DNA from: Devosia sp.
Lineage (GTDB): Bacteria > Pseudomonadota > Alphaproteobacteria > Rhizobiales > Devosiaceae
DNA: 64,000 nucleotides
Reading direction: 5' to 3'
NCBI RefSeq assembly: GCF_024707125.1
Contig: NZ_JANQAH010000003.1
Coordinates: 362,276 to 426,275, forward strand
The translations under genes and the position numbers were made by a program. Shown piece after piece: positions 26,290 through 35,368 of this stretch (position 1 is the first letter of the stretch; each line of letters opens with the position of its first letter). The notes under the pieces are model-generated. The model was not told the origin of the DNA, did no database searches, and saw only the letters and a program-made list of their open reading frames with translations.

Positions 26290-26357
26290 CGTCATTCCCG
26301 CGAAAGCGGGAATCTGATTGCGCAGAAACAGAGATTCCCGCTTTCGCGGGAATGACG
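26290..26357. repeat. REP pair 2
   Basis: GTCATTCCCGCGAAAGCGGG and, about 20 bases later, the inverted unit CCCGCTTTCGCGGGAATGAC. It lies between the converging rsmA and gmk genes and may act as a transcript end or as the 3' stabilising structure of both. Confidence 0.88.
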
Positions 26358-26376
26358 CGGTGGGTGGGGAGATCTG

Positions 26377-27015
26377 TCAGGCCGGACCGATCTGGTTCTG
26401 CAGGTCGCGCACGAAGTTATCGAGATTGATCTGGCGCTTGCGGTCGAGACGGGCAGAAGCGAGGATGGCGCGGACGCGGGCGACCGAGAGTTCAAGGTCT
26501 TCGTTGACGAGGACGTAGTCGTATTCGTCGTAGTGGTCCATCTCGTTGCGCGCGTTCCTGAGGCGCTTTTCGATGGTGCCGACGCTGTCCTGGGCGCGGC
26601 GTTCGAGGCGGGCGCGCAGTTCCTTGATCGAGGGCGGCAGGATGAAGACCGTGACCATGTCGGCACGGCATTTTTCATAAAGCTGCAGGGTGCCCTGGTA
26701 GTCGATGTCGAAGAGGATGTCGTTGCCCGAGGACAGCTGTTCTTCGACGAGGGCACGCGGGGTGCCGTAGAAATTGCCATGGACCTCGGCGGATTCGAGG
26801 AGGCCACCATCCCTACGCATCTGCTCGAAGGTCGGCACGTCGATGAAGTGATAGTGCTTGCCGTCGACTTCGTCGGTGCGGCGGCCGCGCGTGGTCACCG
26901 AGACCGACAGCTTGATATTGGGATCGGCACCGAAGAGCGCGCGCGAAATGGAGGATTTGCCGGCGCCTGAGGGAGAGGCGAGGACGAGCATGACGCCGCG
27001 GCGCTGAAAATCCAT
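26377..27015 (-). CDS. gmk: Guanylate kinase
   Basis: A 212-aa kinase converting GMP to GDP. The P-loop ASPSGAGKSS is at residues 13-22, followed by SVSVTTRGRRTDEVDGKHYHF and the lid segment with RLRNARNEMDHYDEYDYVLVN. It is last in the minus-strand run fabD to gmk, 12 bases after yicC. Confidence 0.96.
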   Translation of the reverse strand: MDFQRRGVMLVLASPSGAGKSSISRALFGADPNIKLSVSVTTRGRRTDEVDGKHYHFIDVPTFEQMRRDGGLLESAEVHGNFYGTPRALVEEQLSSGNDILFDIDYQGTLQLYEKCRADMVTVFILPPSIKELRARLERRAQDSVGTIEKRLRNARNEMDHYDEYDYVLVNEDLELSVARVRAILASARLDRKRQINLDNFVRDLQNQIGPA

Positions 27016-27027
27016 CTTTGAGGCACT

Positions 27028-27911
27028 CTATTCGATGTTCTGGACTTGCTCGCGTAGTTGATCGATCACCGCCTTGAGGTCAAGACCGATGGCAGTGAGT
27101 TCCACGGCGTTCGATTTGGAGCAGAGCGTATTGGCTTCGCGGTTGAATTCCTGGGCGAGGAAATCGAGGCGTCGGCCGACAGCACCGGAGCCGGAGAGAA
27201 GCGCGCGGGCGCCGGCAATGTGGGCGCGGAGCCTATCGATCTCTTCCTGGATGTCGGCCTTGGTGGCCAGCACCAGAGCTTCCTGGGCAAGGCGCTCGGG
27301 CGAAATGTCGGCTTCCTGGCGCAGGGACTGAACCTGCTGGGCGAGGCGTGCGGAAATGGCTTCACGCGAACGGCCGGGATGGGCATCGGCGCGCTCGACG
27401 AGTTCGGCGATGGCATCGAGCTGGCGGGAGAGGATTTCGGCGATGCGAGCGCCCTCCTCCCGTCGCGATTGCTGCAGCGCGGCGATGGCCTGACGGACAG
27501 CGGCCATCAGGATGGGCTCAAGACCCTCCTCGTCGATGTCGCTGCCTTCCTCGACCACGAGCACGCCCGGCAGAGCCAGGATGCCGTCAAGGCTGGGGCG
27601 ACGGGCATCGACGCGGTCGAGAGCGCCGCGATGGCGGCGAGGATGGTTTCAAGCGCTGCGGGATTGACCGAAACGGCGCCGGTAGCGCCCTGGCGGTCGA
27701 GCGACACGGTGGCATTGACCGAGCCGCGGGAGAGGGCCTGGCTCAGCGCCTGACGGATCGGGATATCGAAGGCGTCGAGGCCGGAGGCGAGGCGCGTGCG
27801 AATATCGAGGCCACGACCATTGACCGATTTCAGTTCGACGCGGAGACGCGCCGGGCCGAACATGGCGTCGGCCCGGGCATAGCCGGTCATGCTGGCGAGG
27901 CGGGAGGTCAC
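27028..27911 (-). pseudogene. yicC: YicC family protein, interrupted by an apparent one-base deletion
   Basis: The N-terminal half (MTSRLASMTGYARADAMFGPA, with KSVNGRGLDIRTRL) reads in one frame to AAIAALS. From there the expected continuation DRVDARRPSLDGILALPGVL lies in the next frame and runs to the normal YicC end (LKAVIDQLREQVQNIE). Restoring one G at about 27617-27618 (CTCTCGACC to CTCTCGGACC) gives a 294-aa protein, the usual size. The YicC/YloC family contains endoribonuclease-type proteins. ATG 27911 overlaps the mltG stop as ATGA. The reading is excellent on both sides, so a base-call error or a very recent mutation fits better than decay. Confidence 0.85.
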
Positions 27912-29020
27912 TGGCTGGAGCCTTCCGTGCCATTGGCTTCTTCGGCTTCGAGCGCCTGGCGCGCAGCTTCGGCATCGGTTGCCGCCTGTTCGGCCGCTTC
28001 GCGCTCGATCTCGCGATAGCGGGCGACGTTCTGCTGATGCTCGGCATAGGTCTCGGCGAAGACGTGGCCATCGCGCGGCGAGGCGCCCTTGGCGACGAAG
28101 TAGAGGTAGTTGTGGCTGTCGGGATTGGCGACGGCGCGCAGCGACTCAATGCCGGGATTGGCGATGGGCGTCGGGGGCAGACCGTCGATCTGATAGGTGT
28201 TGTAGGCGGTCTTTTCCTCGATCTCCGAACGGCGGAGGCCACGCTCGAGCGTCGATTGGCCCAATGTGATGCCGTAGATGATCGTCGGGTCGGACTGAAG
28301 GCGCATGCCTTCCTTAAGGCGGTTGACGAAGACGGCGGCGACCTGCGGACGCTCTTCGGCAACGCCAGTTTCGCGCTCGACGACGGAGGCGAGGATCAGG
28401 AGCTCGGCGGGGCTAGCCAGTGGCAGATCGGCCTGGCGGCCTTCCCAGGTTTCGGCAAGCGCCGTGGTCATGGCGGCCTGCATGCGGTCGATGACCGACT
28501 GGCGGGTATCGCCCGGCAGATAGTCGTAGCTACCCGGCAGGATGGAGCCTTCGGGCGGCAGGTTGTCGATGGTGCCGGTCAGGCGATCATCGGCATTGAC
28601 GCGCTGCACGACCTGCCAGGAGGTCCAGCCTTCGGGAATGGTGACGGCGTAGCGGATCGGCGTGCCGGTGGTCAGCTCGCGCAGAATTTCGGACATGCTG
28701 GCATGGGCGGGGATGGTGAAATCGCCTGCCTTGACCGTGGTGTTTTCTTCGACGCGCGCGCCGAACTGCCGGAAGATCAGCGAATTGGTGATAAAACCCT
28801 GCTCTTCGAGACGGCTCGCCGTGGTGCTCAGCGTATTGCCGCTTTCGACGCGGAAGACGCGCTCTTCGGTGGATGGACCATCGCTATAGTATTGCTGCGC
28901 CACAAAGAGGAAGCCGCCGCCGACCACGACGAGGCCGATGACGAGCAGGGTAAGCAGGGCGTTGAGCACATCGACAAGGCCATTGGACGAGCGGCGGCGG
29001 CGTTTACGGCGGTCGTTCAT
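27908..29020 (-). CDS. mltG: Endolytic transglycosylase MltG
   Basis: A 370-aa inner-membrane protein. A basic N-terminus (MNDRRKRRRRSS) precedes one membrane helix (LLTLLVIGLVVVGGGFLFVA). The YceG domain includes SVVERETGVAEERPQVAAVFVNRL and LQSDPTIIYG, which carry the catalytic Glu and family motif. It cuts nascent glycan strands to end peptidoglycan polymerisation. The stop overlaps yicC. Confidence 0.94.
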   Translation of the reverse strand: MNDRRKRRRRSSNGLVDVLNALLTLLVIGLVVVGGGFLFVAQQYYSDGPSTEERVFRVESGNTLSTTASRLEEQGFITNSLIFRQFGARVEENTTVKAGDFTIPAHASMSEILRELTTGTPIRYAVTIPEGWTSWQVVQRVNADDRLTGTIDNLPPEGSILPGSYDYLPGDTRQSVIDRMQAAMTTALAETWEGRQADLPLASPAELLILASVVERETGVAEERPQVAAVFVNRLKEGMRLQSDPTIIYGITLGQSTLERGLRRSEIEEKTAYNTYQIDGLPPTPIANPGIESLRAVANPDSHNYLYFVAKGASPRDGHVFAETYAEHQQNVARYREIEREAAEQAATDAEAARQALEAEEANGTEGSSQ

Positions 29021-29110
29021 CTAAGGAATCACCTCATGGCCAGTCAGCGGGTATGCCGATCTTGTTGTTATAAAGCGGCAGGGCGGCGGCATTGTTTGCA
29101 ATGGATTTGA

Positions 29111-29152
29111 ATAAAAACAAGGGGCACGTCGCTTGGTCGAGCGACGTGCCCC
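29111..29152 (-). terminator. Rho-independent terminator after fabF
   Basis: On the minus strand GGGGCACGTCGCT pairs perfectly with AGCGACGTGCCCC (13-bp stem, 6-base loop), followed by TTGTTTTTAT. It lies 19 bases after the fabF stop and separates fabF from mltG, so mltG-yicC-gmk needs its own promoter or readthrough. Confidence 0.85.
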
Positions 29153-29170
29153 TCTTGCAAAGCAAAAAAG

Positions 29171-30439
29171 TCAGGCGACCTTGCGCATGACCAGCGTGGC
29201 ATTGGTACCGCCAAAGCCGAAGCTATTGGACAGAGCCACGTTGATTTCCTTCTTAAGTGCCACCTTGGGCACCAGATTGATCGGCGTCTCGATGGAAGGA
29301 TTGTCGAGGTTGAGCGTCGGCGGAGCGATGCCATCGCGCATGGCGAGAAGGCAGAAAATCGCTTCGACGGAACCAGCGGCACCGAGGAGGTGACCAATGG
29401 CCGACTTGGTCGAGCTCATCACGCGGCCTTCGGCAGCAGCGCCGAGAACGCGGGAAACCGCACCCAGTTCGATTTCGTCGCCAAGCGGCGTCGAAGTCCC
29501 GTGGGCGTTGATGTAGTCGATATCGGAGGGCGAAATGCCCGCACGCTTGACCGCCGCGCTCATGGCACGGAAGCCACCATCGCCATCGGGCGCGGGTGCG
29601 GTGATGTGATAGGCATCGCCCGAAAGGCCATAACCGATCACTTCGCCATAAATCTTGGCGCCGCGTGCCTTGGCGCGCTCATAGTCTTCGAGCACGACAA
29701 TGCCGGCGCCTTCGCCCATGACGAAGCCATCACGGTCCTTGTCGTAAGGACGGGAAGCGGCGGTCGGGTTGTCGTTGAAACCGGTCGAGAGCGCACGCGC
29801 TGCGGCAAAGCCGGCCAGCGAGATGCGGTTGACGCAGCTTTCCGCACCACCCGCAACCATCACATCGGCATCGCCCAGTGCGATCAGGCGGGCCGCATCG
29901 CCAATGGCGTGCGCACCGGTCGAGCAGGCGGTGACGACGGAGTGGTTCGGCCCCTTGAGACCGAAACGGATGGAAACGTGGCCGGAGGCCAGGTTGATCA
30001 GACGACCCGGGATAAAGAAGGGGCTGATACGGCGCGGGCCTTTTTCATGGAGGGTAATGGAGGCATCATAGATGCCACCAATCCCGCCGATACCCGAGCC
30101 GATCAGAACGCCGGTGCGTTCCTGCTCTTCCTGCGTCTTGGGTTCGACCCCGGCATCCTGGATGGCCTGGGTGGCAGCGGCCATGGCGTAGACGATGAAA
30201 TCGTCGACCTTGCGCTGTTCCTTGGATTCCATCCACTCGTCGGGATTGTACTTACCATCGGCATAATCACCCAGCGGAATGCGATGGGCGATCTGGCAGG
30301 CAATATCGTCGACCTGGAATTCGTCGATACGCTTGGCTCCACTCTTGCCTGCAAGAATGTTGGCCCAAGTGGCTTCCACTCCGCAACCAAGGGGCGTGAC
30401 AAGCCCCATTCCGGTGACGACGACTCGGCGAAGTTCCAT
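29171..30439 (-). CDS. fabF: Beta-ketoacyl-ACP synthase II
   Basis: A 422-aa condensing enzyme of fatty-acid elongation. RRVVVTGMGLVTPLGCG begins it; the catalytic Cys is in VTACSTGAHAIGDA, and the two His are in NAHGTSTPLGD and KSAIGHLLGAAG. The C-terminal SNSFGFGGTNATLV is typical. It follows acpP by 18 bases, and the pair is a conserved unit. Confidence 0.97.
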   Translation of the reverse strand: MELRRVVVTGMGLVTPLGCGVEATWANILAGKSGAKRIDEFQVDDIACQIAHRIPLGDYADGKYNPDEWMESKEQRKVDDFIVYAMAAATQAIQDAGVEPKTQEEQERTGVLIGSGIGGIGGIYDASITLHEKGPRRISPFFIPGRLINLASGHVSIRFGLKGPNHSVVTACSTGAHAIGDAARLIALGDADVMVAGGAESCVNRISLAGFAAARALSTGFNDNPTAASRPYDKDRDGFVMGEGAGIVVLEDYERAKARGAKIYGEVIGYGLSGDAYHITAPAPDGDGGFRAMSAAVKRAGISPSDIDYINAHGTSTPLGDEIELGAVSRVLGAAAEGRVMSSTKSAIGHLLGAAGSVEAIFCLLAMRDGIAPPTLNLDNPSIETPINLVPKVALKKEINVALSNSFGFGGTNATLVMRKVA

Positions 30440-30457
30440 GTCTACTGCCCGTCCAGC

Positions 30458-30694
30458 TTAGCTGGTGGCCTTGGTCAGGAAGGAGACAGCGTCTCCGAAG
30501 GTCTGGATCGACTCGGCAGCATCGTCGGGGATTTCGACCGAAAATTCTTCCTCGAAAGCCATAACCAGCTCGACCTGATCGAGCGAGTCAGCGCCCAGAT
30601 CGTCGATGAAGCTGGCCTTTTCAACGACCTTCTCGGCGTCCACATTGAGGTGTTCCACAACGATCTTGCGGACCCGATCAGCGACATCGCTCAT
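30458..30694 (-). CDS. acpP: Acyl carrier protein
   Basis: A 78-aa acidic protein. The phosphopantetheine attachment serine is S37 in [10 protein letters not shown], followed by the recognition helix [10 protein letters not shown]. It carries growing acyl chains between the Fab enzymes encoded around it. It starts a probable transcript with fabF; a 359-bp gap with a REP pair separates it from fabG. Confidence 0.97.
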   Translation of the reverse strand: MSDVADRVRKIVVEHLNVDAEKVVEKASFIDDLGADSLDQVELVMAFEEEFSVEIPDDAAESIQTFGDAVSFLTKATS

Positions 30695-31053
30695 ATTTGA
30701 CTTCCCTTTTTAGAAATCGAAGTTTCGTTTCGCTTCTTATTGGCGCGAAGCCAATTCATCAAGCTCGGTTTTGACTTGCACAGAGGCAATGTAAGCGGCC
30801 TTTTCGGCGCTCGCAAGGCGGACCGGCAAGGGTTAACGGGGCGCGAGTAGCATGTTTCCCTGAGGTTTGCCAGCAGCGAGAGGCGTGGTTTCCAAGGGTT
30901 TAAGGCTTTATTAACGGGGTACGGAGCGCAAGCCCATCACCGCGTCATTCCCGCGAAAGCGGGAATCCCTTGCCTGTCGAAGAGATTCCCGCTTTCGCGG
31001 GAATGACGCCGGACGGAAAGGGATGCCCCCAGAGCGGGGAAGCAAGCCCTGCC
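30695..31053. other. Gap between fabG and acpP
   Basis: I see no gene in these 359 bases. They hold the acpP promoter region and REP pair 3 (30943-31008), which sits just past the fabG stop. Confidence 0.6.
30943..31008. repeat. REP pair 3
   Basis: GTCATTCCCGCGAAAGCGGG and the inverted CCCGCTTTCGCGGGAATGAC face each other across 22 bases, 45 bases past the fabG stop. The palindromic parts are identical to REP pairs 2 and 4. Confidence 0.88.
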
Positions 31054-31790
31054 TCAGATCATCGCCATGCCGCCGTTGACGTTCAGCGTGTGGCCCGTGA
31101 CGTAGGCAGCGGCATCGCTCGAGAGGAAGACGGCGCAGGCGGCGACTTCCTGGGGGTGCCGAGGCGATTGGCGGGAATGGTCGAGAGGATGGACTCGCGC
31201 TGCTTATCGTTGAGTTCATCGGTCATGGCCGAGGCAATAAAGCCCGGGGCGATGGAATTGACCGTAATGTTGCGGCTCGCCACTTCATAGGCCAGCGCCT
31301 TGTTCATGCCGATCAGGCCGGCCTTGGACGCGGCGTAGTTGCCCTGGCCGGGGTTACCCATGACGCCAACAACGGAAGAGATGCCGATGATCCGGCCCCA
31401 GCGCTGCTTCATCATGCCACGCAGCACGGCGCGGTTGAGGTGGAAGGCGGCGGTGAGGTTGACCGCGATGACTTCGTCCCACTCTTCATTCTTCATGCGC
31501 ATGAAGAGATTGTCGCGGGTCATGCCGGCATTGTTGATGAGGATATCCACACCGCCCATGACGGCTTCGGCGTCGGGCACGAGGGTGTCGACATCGTCCA
31601 TCTTGGAGAGGTTGCACGGCAGGATCGGGCATTCCTTGCCGATCTGCTGGGCAGTTTCTTCGAGAGCGCCGACGCGGGTGCCCGAGAGGGCAACGGTGGC
31701 GCCGGCTGCGGCCAGGGCCTTGGCGATCTCGCGGCCAATGCCGCCGCTGGCGCCGGTGACCAAGGCGCGCTTACCGGTCAAATCGAACAT
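31054..31790 (-). pseudogene. fabG: 3-oxoacyl-ACP reductase FabG, with apparent one-base deletion near the 3' end
   Basis: The gene starts MFDLTGKRALVTGASGGIGRE and keeps the NADP motif, NNAG, the catalytic Ser (GISSVVG), YAASKAG and the normal sequence to ANRLGTP. There the frame breaks at a run of five G on the plus strand (31152-31156). One more base restores EVAACAVFLSSDAAAYVTGH and the canonical end VNGGMAMI at 31054, giving 245 aa, exactly the usual FabG length. Without it the protein would run on with a foreign tail. fabG is essential in most bacteria and sits in its conserved operon with fabD, so a homopolymer sequencing error is the likeliest cause. Confidence 0.9.
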
Positions 31791-31828
31791 GTTTTCTCTC
31801 CCTTTGGAGATGACTTTATTGTTTTGTT

Positions 31829-32779
31829 TCAGGCCGTGACAGAGGCGACGAAGGCGTCGATGTCTGCGGGACCACCGACGGCCTGGGTGGCGAGATCGGG
31901 AGCAATGCGCTTGGCAAGGCCGGTGAGGACGCGGCCGGTGCCGAGTTCGACGAGTTCGGTGACACCGCCCTGCCCTGCGAGCCAAGTGACGCTTTCGGTC
32001 CAGCGGACGACGCCGGTGACCTGCTCAACGAGGCGCTGGCGGATTTCGGCGGGATCGGTGATCGGGGCGGCCAGCACGTTGGCGACGAGCGGCACGACGG
32101 GCGCGTTCATCTGCACTTCGGCGAGCGCAGCGGCCATGGCTTCAGCGGCGGGCTGCATTAGCGAGCAGTGGAACGGCGCGCTCACGGGTAGCAGCAGGGC
32201 GCGCTTGGAGCCCTTGGCCTTGGCGATTTCGACGGCGCGTTCGATGGCGGCGAGAGCACCGGAGATGACGACCTGGCCGGGCGCATTGTCATTCGCAACC
32301 TGGCAGACTTCGCCTTGCGCGGCTTCTTCAGCAACAGCGCGGGCGGTGTCGAGGTCGAGACCGAGGAGCGCAGCCATGGCGCCGTGACCGACAGGCACGG
32401 CCTTCTGCATGGCCTGGCCGCGGGTGCGGAGGAGACGGGCCGTATCGGAAAGAGAGAAGGTGCCAGCGGCGCAAAGGGCGGAATATTCGCCCAGCGAGTG
32501 GCCAGCGACGAACTTTGCGTGCTGGGAAAGGCTGACGCCGCGGCTTTCGACGACGCGGAGCACGGCAATGCTCGAGGCCATCAGGGCGGGCTGGGCGTTC
32601 TCGGTGAGACGCAGAACGTCTTCCGGGCCTTCGAACATGGTCTGGGAAAGCTTTTCGCCCAGCGCGTCATCGACTTCGTCGAAGACAGCGCGCGCTTCGG
32701 GGAAGGCATCGGCCAGTTCCTTGCCCATGCCGACGGCCTGACTGCCCTGGCCGGGGAAGGTGAAAGCTCTGCTGGTCAT
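31829..32779 (-). CDS. fabD: Malonyl-CoA:ACP transacylase
   Basis: A 316-aa enzyme loading malonyl groups on ACP. AFTFPGQGSQAVGMGKEL starts it; the nucleophile is S95 in GHSLGEYS, and the catalytic His is in SAPFHCSLM. ATG 32779 begins the conserved sequence; the in-frame extension to 32845 is not needed. It is the first gene of the minus-strand fab group and is divergent from rpsF. Confidence 0.96.
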   Translation of the reverse strand: MTSRAFTFPGQGSQAVGMGKELADAFPEARAVFDEVDDALGEKLSQTMFEGPEDVLRLTENAQPALMASSIAVLRVVESRGVSLSQHAKFVAGHSLGEYSALCAAGTFSLSDTARLLRTRGQAMQKAVPVGHGAMAALLGLDLDTARAVAEEAAQGEVCQVANDNAPGQVVISGALAAIERAVEIAKAKGSKRALLLPVSAPFHCSLMQPAAEAMAAALAEVQMNAPVVPLVANVLAAPITDPAEIRQRLVEQVTGVVRWTESVTWLAGQGGVTELVELGTGRVLTGLAKRIAPDLATQAVGGPADIDAFVASVTA

Positions 32780-33147
32780 GACGACGTCTCCGAGGTTGCG
32801 GACATTGCGAGGCGTTTGCCGAGTGTAGATAGAGGAGTCAAGCAATCTGCCTGATGATTCTGGGAAAGACTCCCGCGGCAGTGCGATTTTTTGGAGGCAA
32901 GGCGGCCCAAATGCCCAGCTTCTAGGCGTGGCGCTTGCGTTGAGGCCCCTTCTCCTCTATAGCCGCCGCAGCAATTCGTTTGGCCGGGGGCTGAACGGAG
33001 GGTTTTTCCTTTTGGAGAAACAGGACTGATACTAGGTCCGGCCTCCCGTGTTCCCGCTCTTTGCAAGACTGCTTTGACGCCTTTCCGGCTTCGAAGGGGC
33101 TCCGCGCCAGCGATATGCGTATGACAACTGAAAGGAAGGCGCACTCA
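32780..33147. other. Divergent promoter region between fabD and rpsF
   Basis: I see no gene in these 368 bases. They contain a good plus-strand promoter candidate at 32934-32962 and a leader of about 180 bases before rpsF. Leaders of rpsF operons often carry a binding site for the S6:S18 pair; I cannot confirm one here by eye. Confidence 0.6.
32934..32962 (+). promoter_or_regulatory. Candidate housekeeping promoter for rpsF-rpsR-rplI
   Basis: CTTGCG (32934-32939), a 17-bp spacer and CTATAG (32957-32962) are close to the alphaproteobacterial -35/-10 pattern (CTTGAC, 17 bp, CTATAT). Confidence 0.5.
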
Positions 33148-33546
33148 ATGGCCCTTTACGAACACATCTTCCTGGCTCGCCAGGACGTTTCGCAGCAGCA
33201 GGTTGAAGAACTGACCGCTGCGCTGACCGAAGTGCTGTCCCAGGGCGGCGGCAAGGTCACCAAGAACGAATACTGGGGCCTCAAGGGTCTCTCCTACCGC
33301 ATCCGCAAGAACCGCAAGGCTCACTACACCCTGCTGAACATCGAAGCATCGGCTCCGGCCGTTGCCGAAATGGAACGCCAGATGCGCATCAATGAAGACA
33401 TCCTGCGCTTCATGACCGTGCGTGTCGACGAGCTGGAAGAAGGCCCGTCCGCGATGATGCAGAAGCGCGATCGCGATGACCGTGATGGTGGTGGCCGTGG
33501 CGAACGTGGTGCCCCCTCGGGCGACCGTCGTCCCCGCCGCTTCTAA
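33148..33546 (+). CDS. rpsF: 30S ribosomal protein bS6
   Basis: A 132-aa protein: [38 protein letters not shown] and [18 protein letters not shown] are typical of bS6, which binds 16S rRNA with bS18. The last 25 residues form a charged Arg/Asp/Gly-rich tail. AAAGGAAGG precedes ATG 33148; the upstream in-frame start is spurious. Confidence 0.97.
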   Translation: MALYEHIFLARQDVSQQQVEELTAALTEVLSQGGGKVTKNEYWGLKGLSYRIRKNRKAHYTLLNIEASAPAVAEMERQMRINEDILRFMTVRVDELEEGPSAMMQKRDRDDRDGGGRGERGAPSGDRRPRRF

Positions 33547-33564
33547 GATAAGGAACGCATAGCC

Positions 33565-33819
33565 ATGGCTATTAAAGACCTCACCACTTCCCAGGCCCGT
33601 CGTCCGTTCCAGCGCCGTCGCAAGACCTGCCCGTTCTCGGGCGAAGGCGCACCGAAGATCGACTACAAGGACGTCCGCCTGCTCTCGCGCTACGTTTCCG
33701 AGCGCGGCAAGATCGTCCCGAGCCGCATCACGGCCGTTTCGGCCAAGAAGCAGCGCGAACTGGCCCGTGCGATCAAGCGTGCTCGCTTCATCGGCATCAT
33801 GCCCTACGCTGTGAAGTAA
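33565..33819 (+). CDS. rpsR: 30S ribosomal protein bS18
   Basis: An 84-aa basic protein with [42 protein letters not shown] and [20 protein letters not shown], all diagnostic. It follows rpsF by 18 bases with AAGGAA before the ATG and pairs with bS6 on the 30S platform. Confidence 0.98.
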   Translation: MAIKDLTTSQARRPFQRRRKTCPFSGEGAPKIDYKDVRLLSRYVSERGKIVPSRITAVSAKKQRELARAIKRARFIGIMPYAVK

Positions 33820-33916
33820 GCTTCGGCTTCACTTCCAAAGAAATACCCGCTGGGGTCGCGGATGGTCCGCGGCTCCTAACCGTTCGAAAGAACGGGACAG
33901 CCAAAGGAATAAAGAC

Positions 33917-34483
33917 ATGAAAGTCATTCTGCTCGAGCGTATCGGTCGCACCGGCACCATCGGCGACGAAGTCAATGTGAAGGACGGCTTTGCCCGTAAC
34001 TTCCTCCTGCCCCAGGGCAAGGCTCTTCGCGCCACCGAAGCCAACCGCAAGCGTTTCGAAAACGAACGCGCTCACATCGAACAGCGCAACGAAGAGCGTC
34101 GTAACGCCGCTGCCGGTATCGCCGAAGGCCTCAATGGCCGCACCGTGGTGATCATCCGTCAGGCTGGCGAAACCGGCCAGCTCTATGGTTCGGTCGCTGC
34201 CCGCGACGTCGTGGAAGCCCTGGCCAACGATGGTTACATTGTCCAGCGCAACCAGGTCGACCTTGCAGACCCGATCAAGTCGGTCGGTGTCCACACCGTG
34301 CCGCTGATCCTGCATGCCGAAGTCGCCGTGACCATCACCGTCAACGTCGCCCGTTCGGCTGACGAAGCGACCCGCCAGGCTCAGGGTGAAGACGTCACCG
34401 TCCACACCTTCGAAGCTGATGACGACGGCGATTTCGCCGCCGGCCAGAAGGACGCTGCTGCGGACGACCGTTTCGAAGAATAG
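33917..34483 (+). CDS. rplI: 50S ribosomal protein bL9
   Basis: A 188-aa protein. The N-terminal signature [19 protein letters not shown] with [16 protein letters not shown], the connecting helix and the C-domain are those of bL9. It is longer than the ~150-aa E. coli protein because of an acidic C-terminal extension ([19 protein letters not shown]), as is common in this class. It ends the rpsF-rpsR-rplI operon at a strong terminator. Confidence 0.97.
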   Translation: MKVILLERIGRTGTIGDEVNVKDGFARNFLLPQGKALRATEANRKRFENERAHIEQRNEERRNAAAGIAEGLNGRTVVIIRQAGETGQLYGSVAARDVVEALANDGYIVQRNQVDLADPIKSVGVHTVPLILHAEVAVTITVNVARSADEATRQAQGEDVTVHTFEADDDGDFAAGQKDAAADDRFEE

Positions 34484-34508
34484 TCTCTTCGGACTGCCAA
34501 GATGCCAG

Positions 34509-34540
34509 AAAGGCCGGACAGATTGTCCGGCCTTTCTTTT
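34509..34540 (+). terminator. Rho-independent terminator of the rpsF-rpsR-rplI operon
   Basis: AAAGGCCGGAC, a 5-base loop and GTCCGGCCTTT form an 11-bp stem followed by CTTTT, 25 bases past the rplI stop. Confidence 0.88.
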
Positions 34541-34580
34541 GCGCCATGCTGCCCGGCACAACATGTCGGGGATGGCTCTT

Positions 34581-35183
34581 ATGCGTGTGTTCCTTGCATT
34601 GATGCTGGCTCTGGCCGCGCTCGCCCTGCCCGCGACGGCGCAGGAGGCGGGCAAGACCAAGGCGCCGCAGCTGCCGCGCACCTATATCGAGAGCATCGAC
34701 AGGAGCAGCAGCGAGGCGGTGCTGCGCGGTTTTGTCGAGGCCTATGCTGCCGAAGACTACTACCGGGCCTGGATATTGCTGAGCCCGGAGGCAAAGACGG
34801 CCTTCTCCAACAAGCTCTTCGAGTTCAACGAGGCTCAGCTCTTCCCCGGCATGGAAGCCGGCACCGGCGCCTTGGGGCGACAGACCACCGATGAAATTGG
34901 TCTCGACATCCTCAAGGAGGTCAACCTCGAAGGCGCGCTCCTCTTCGATCGCACCATGGTGCACGCCAAGGCCGAAGGGCTGCTGCCGTTCGATCTCGAG
35001 CCCGGCGCCTTTTCGAGCGCGACATTCGAGCATGACGATCAGGCCAGATACATGGTCGAGGCTAAGGGTGAACCGGCGGTCGTGATCATTTCGACGATAA
35101 AACTCAGCGACGGAAGCTGGCGCGTCGAACGGGTGGTCTGGGCGACTGCGGACCCCGAGGCCCGTCCCTGGGGCTTCAAATAG
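34581..35183 (+). CDS. Secreted protein of unknown function
   Basis: A 200-aa protein with a signal peptide (MRVFLALMLALAALALPATAQ). The mature part begins EAGKTKAPQLPRTYIES and carries FVEAYAAEDYYRAWILLSPEAK, a helix pattern reminiscent of NTF2-like or lumazine-binding folds in which an enzyme-like pocket binds small ligands; that is only a suggestion. GGGGA about eight bases before ATG 34581 decides the start over two upstream ATGs. It stands alone between rplI and dnaB. Confidence 0.6.
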   Translation: MRVFLALMLALAALALPATAQEAGKTKAPQLPRTYIESIDRSSSEAVLRGFVEAYAAEDYYRAWILLSPEAKTAFSNKLFEFNEAQLFPGMEAGTGALGRQTTDEIGLDILKEVNLEGALLFDRTMVHAKAEGLLPFDLEPGAFSSATFEHDDQARYMVEAKGEPAVVIISTIKLSDGSWRVERVVWATADPEARPWGFK

Positions 35184-35368
35184 ACCTTCCAGACCGACTC
35201 ATGATCGCCATGCTGATGCCTTCGTGCCGTGCAACACACGATGGTCACTATCCCCGTTGTTCACAGAGTTCACACCTCGAAAAGAATCTTAACCCCTTGG
35301 GGGATAGGCCGGTGGGACTCCGACCACTCCCCCGTGGTTAGAAAGGTTAACACCCCCCGAGGATCACG

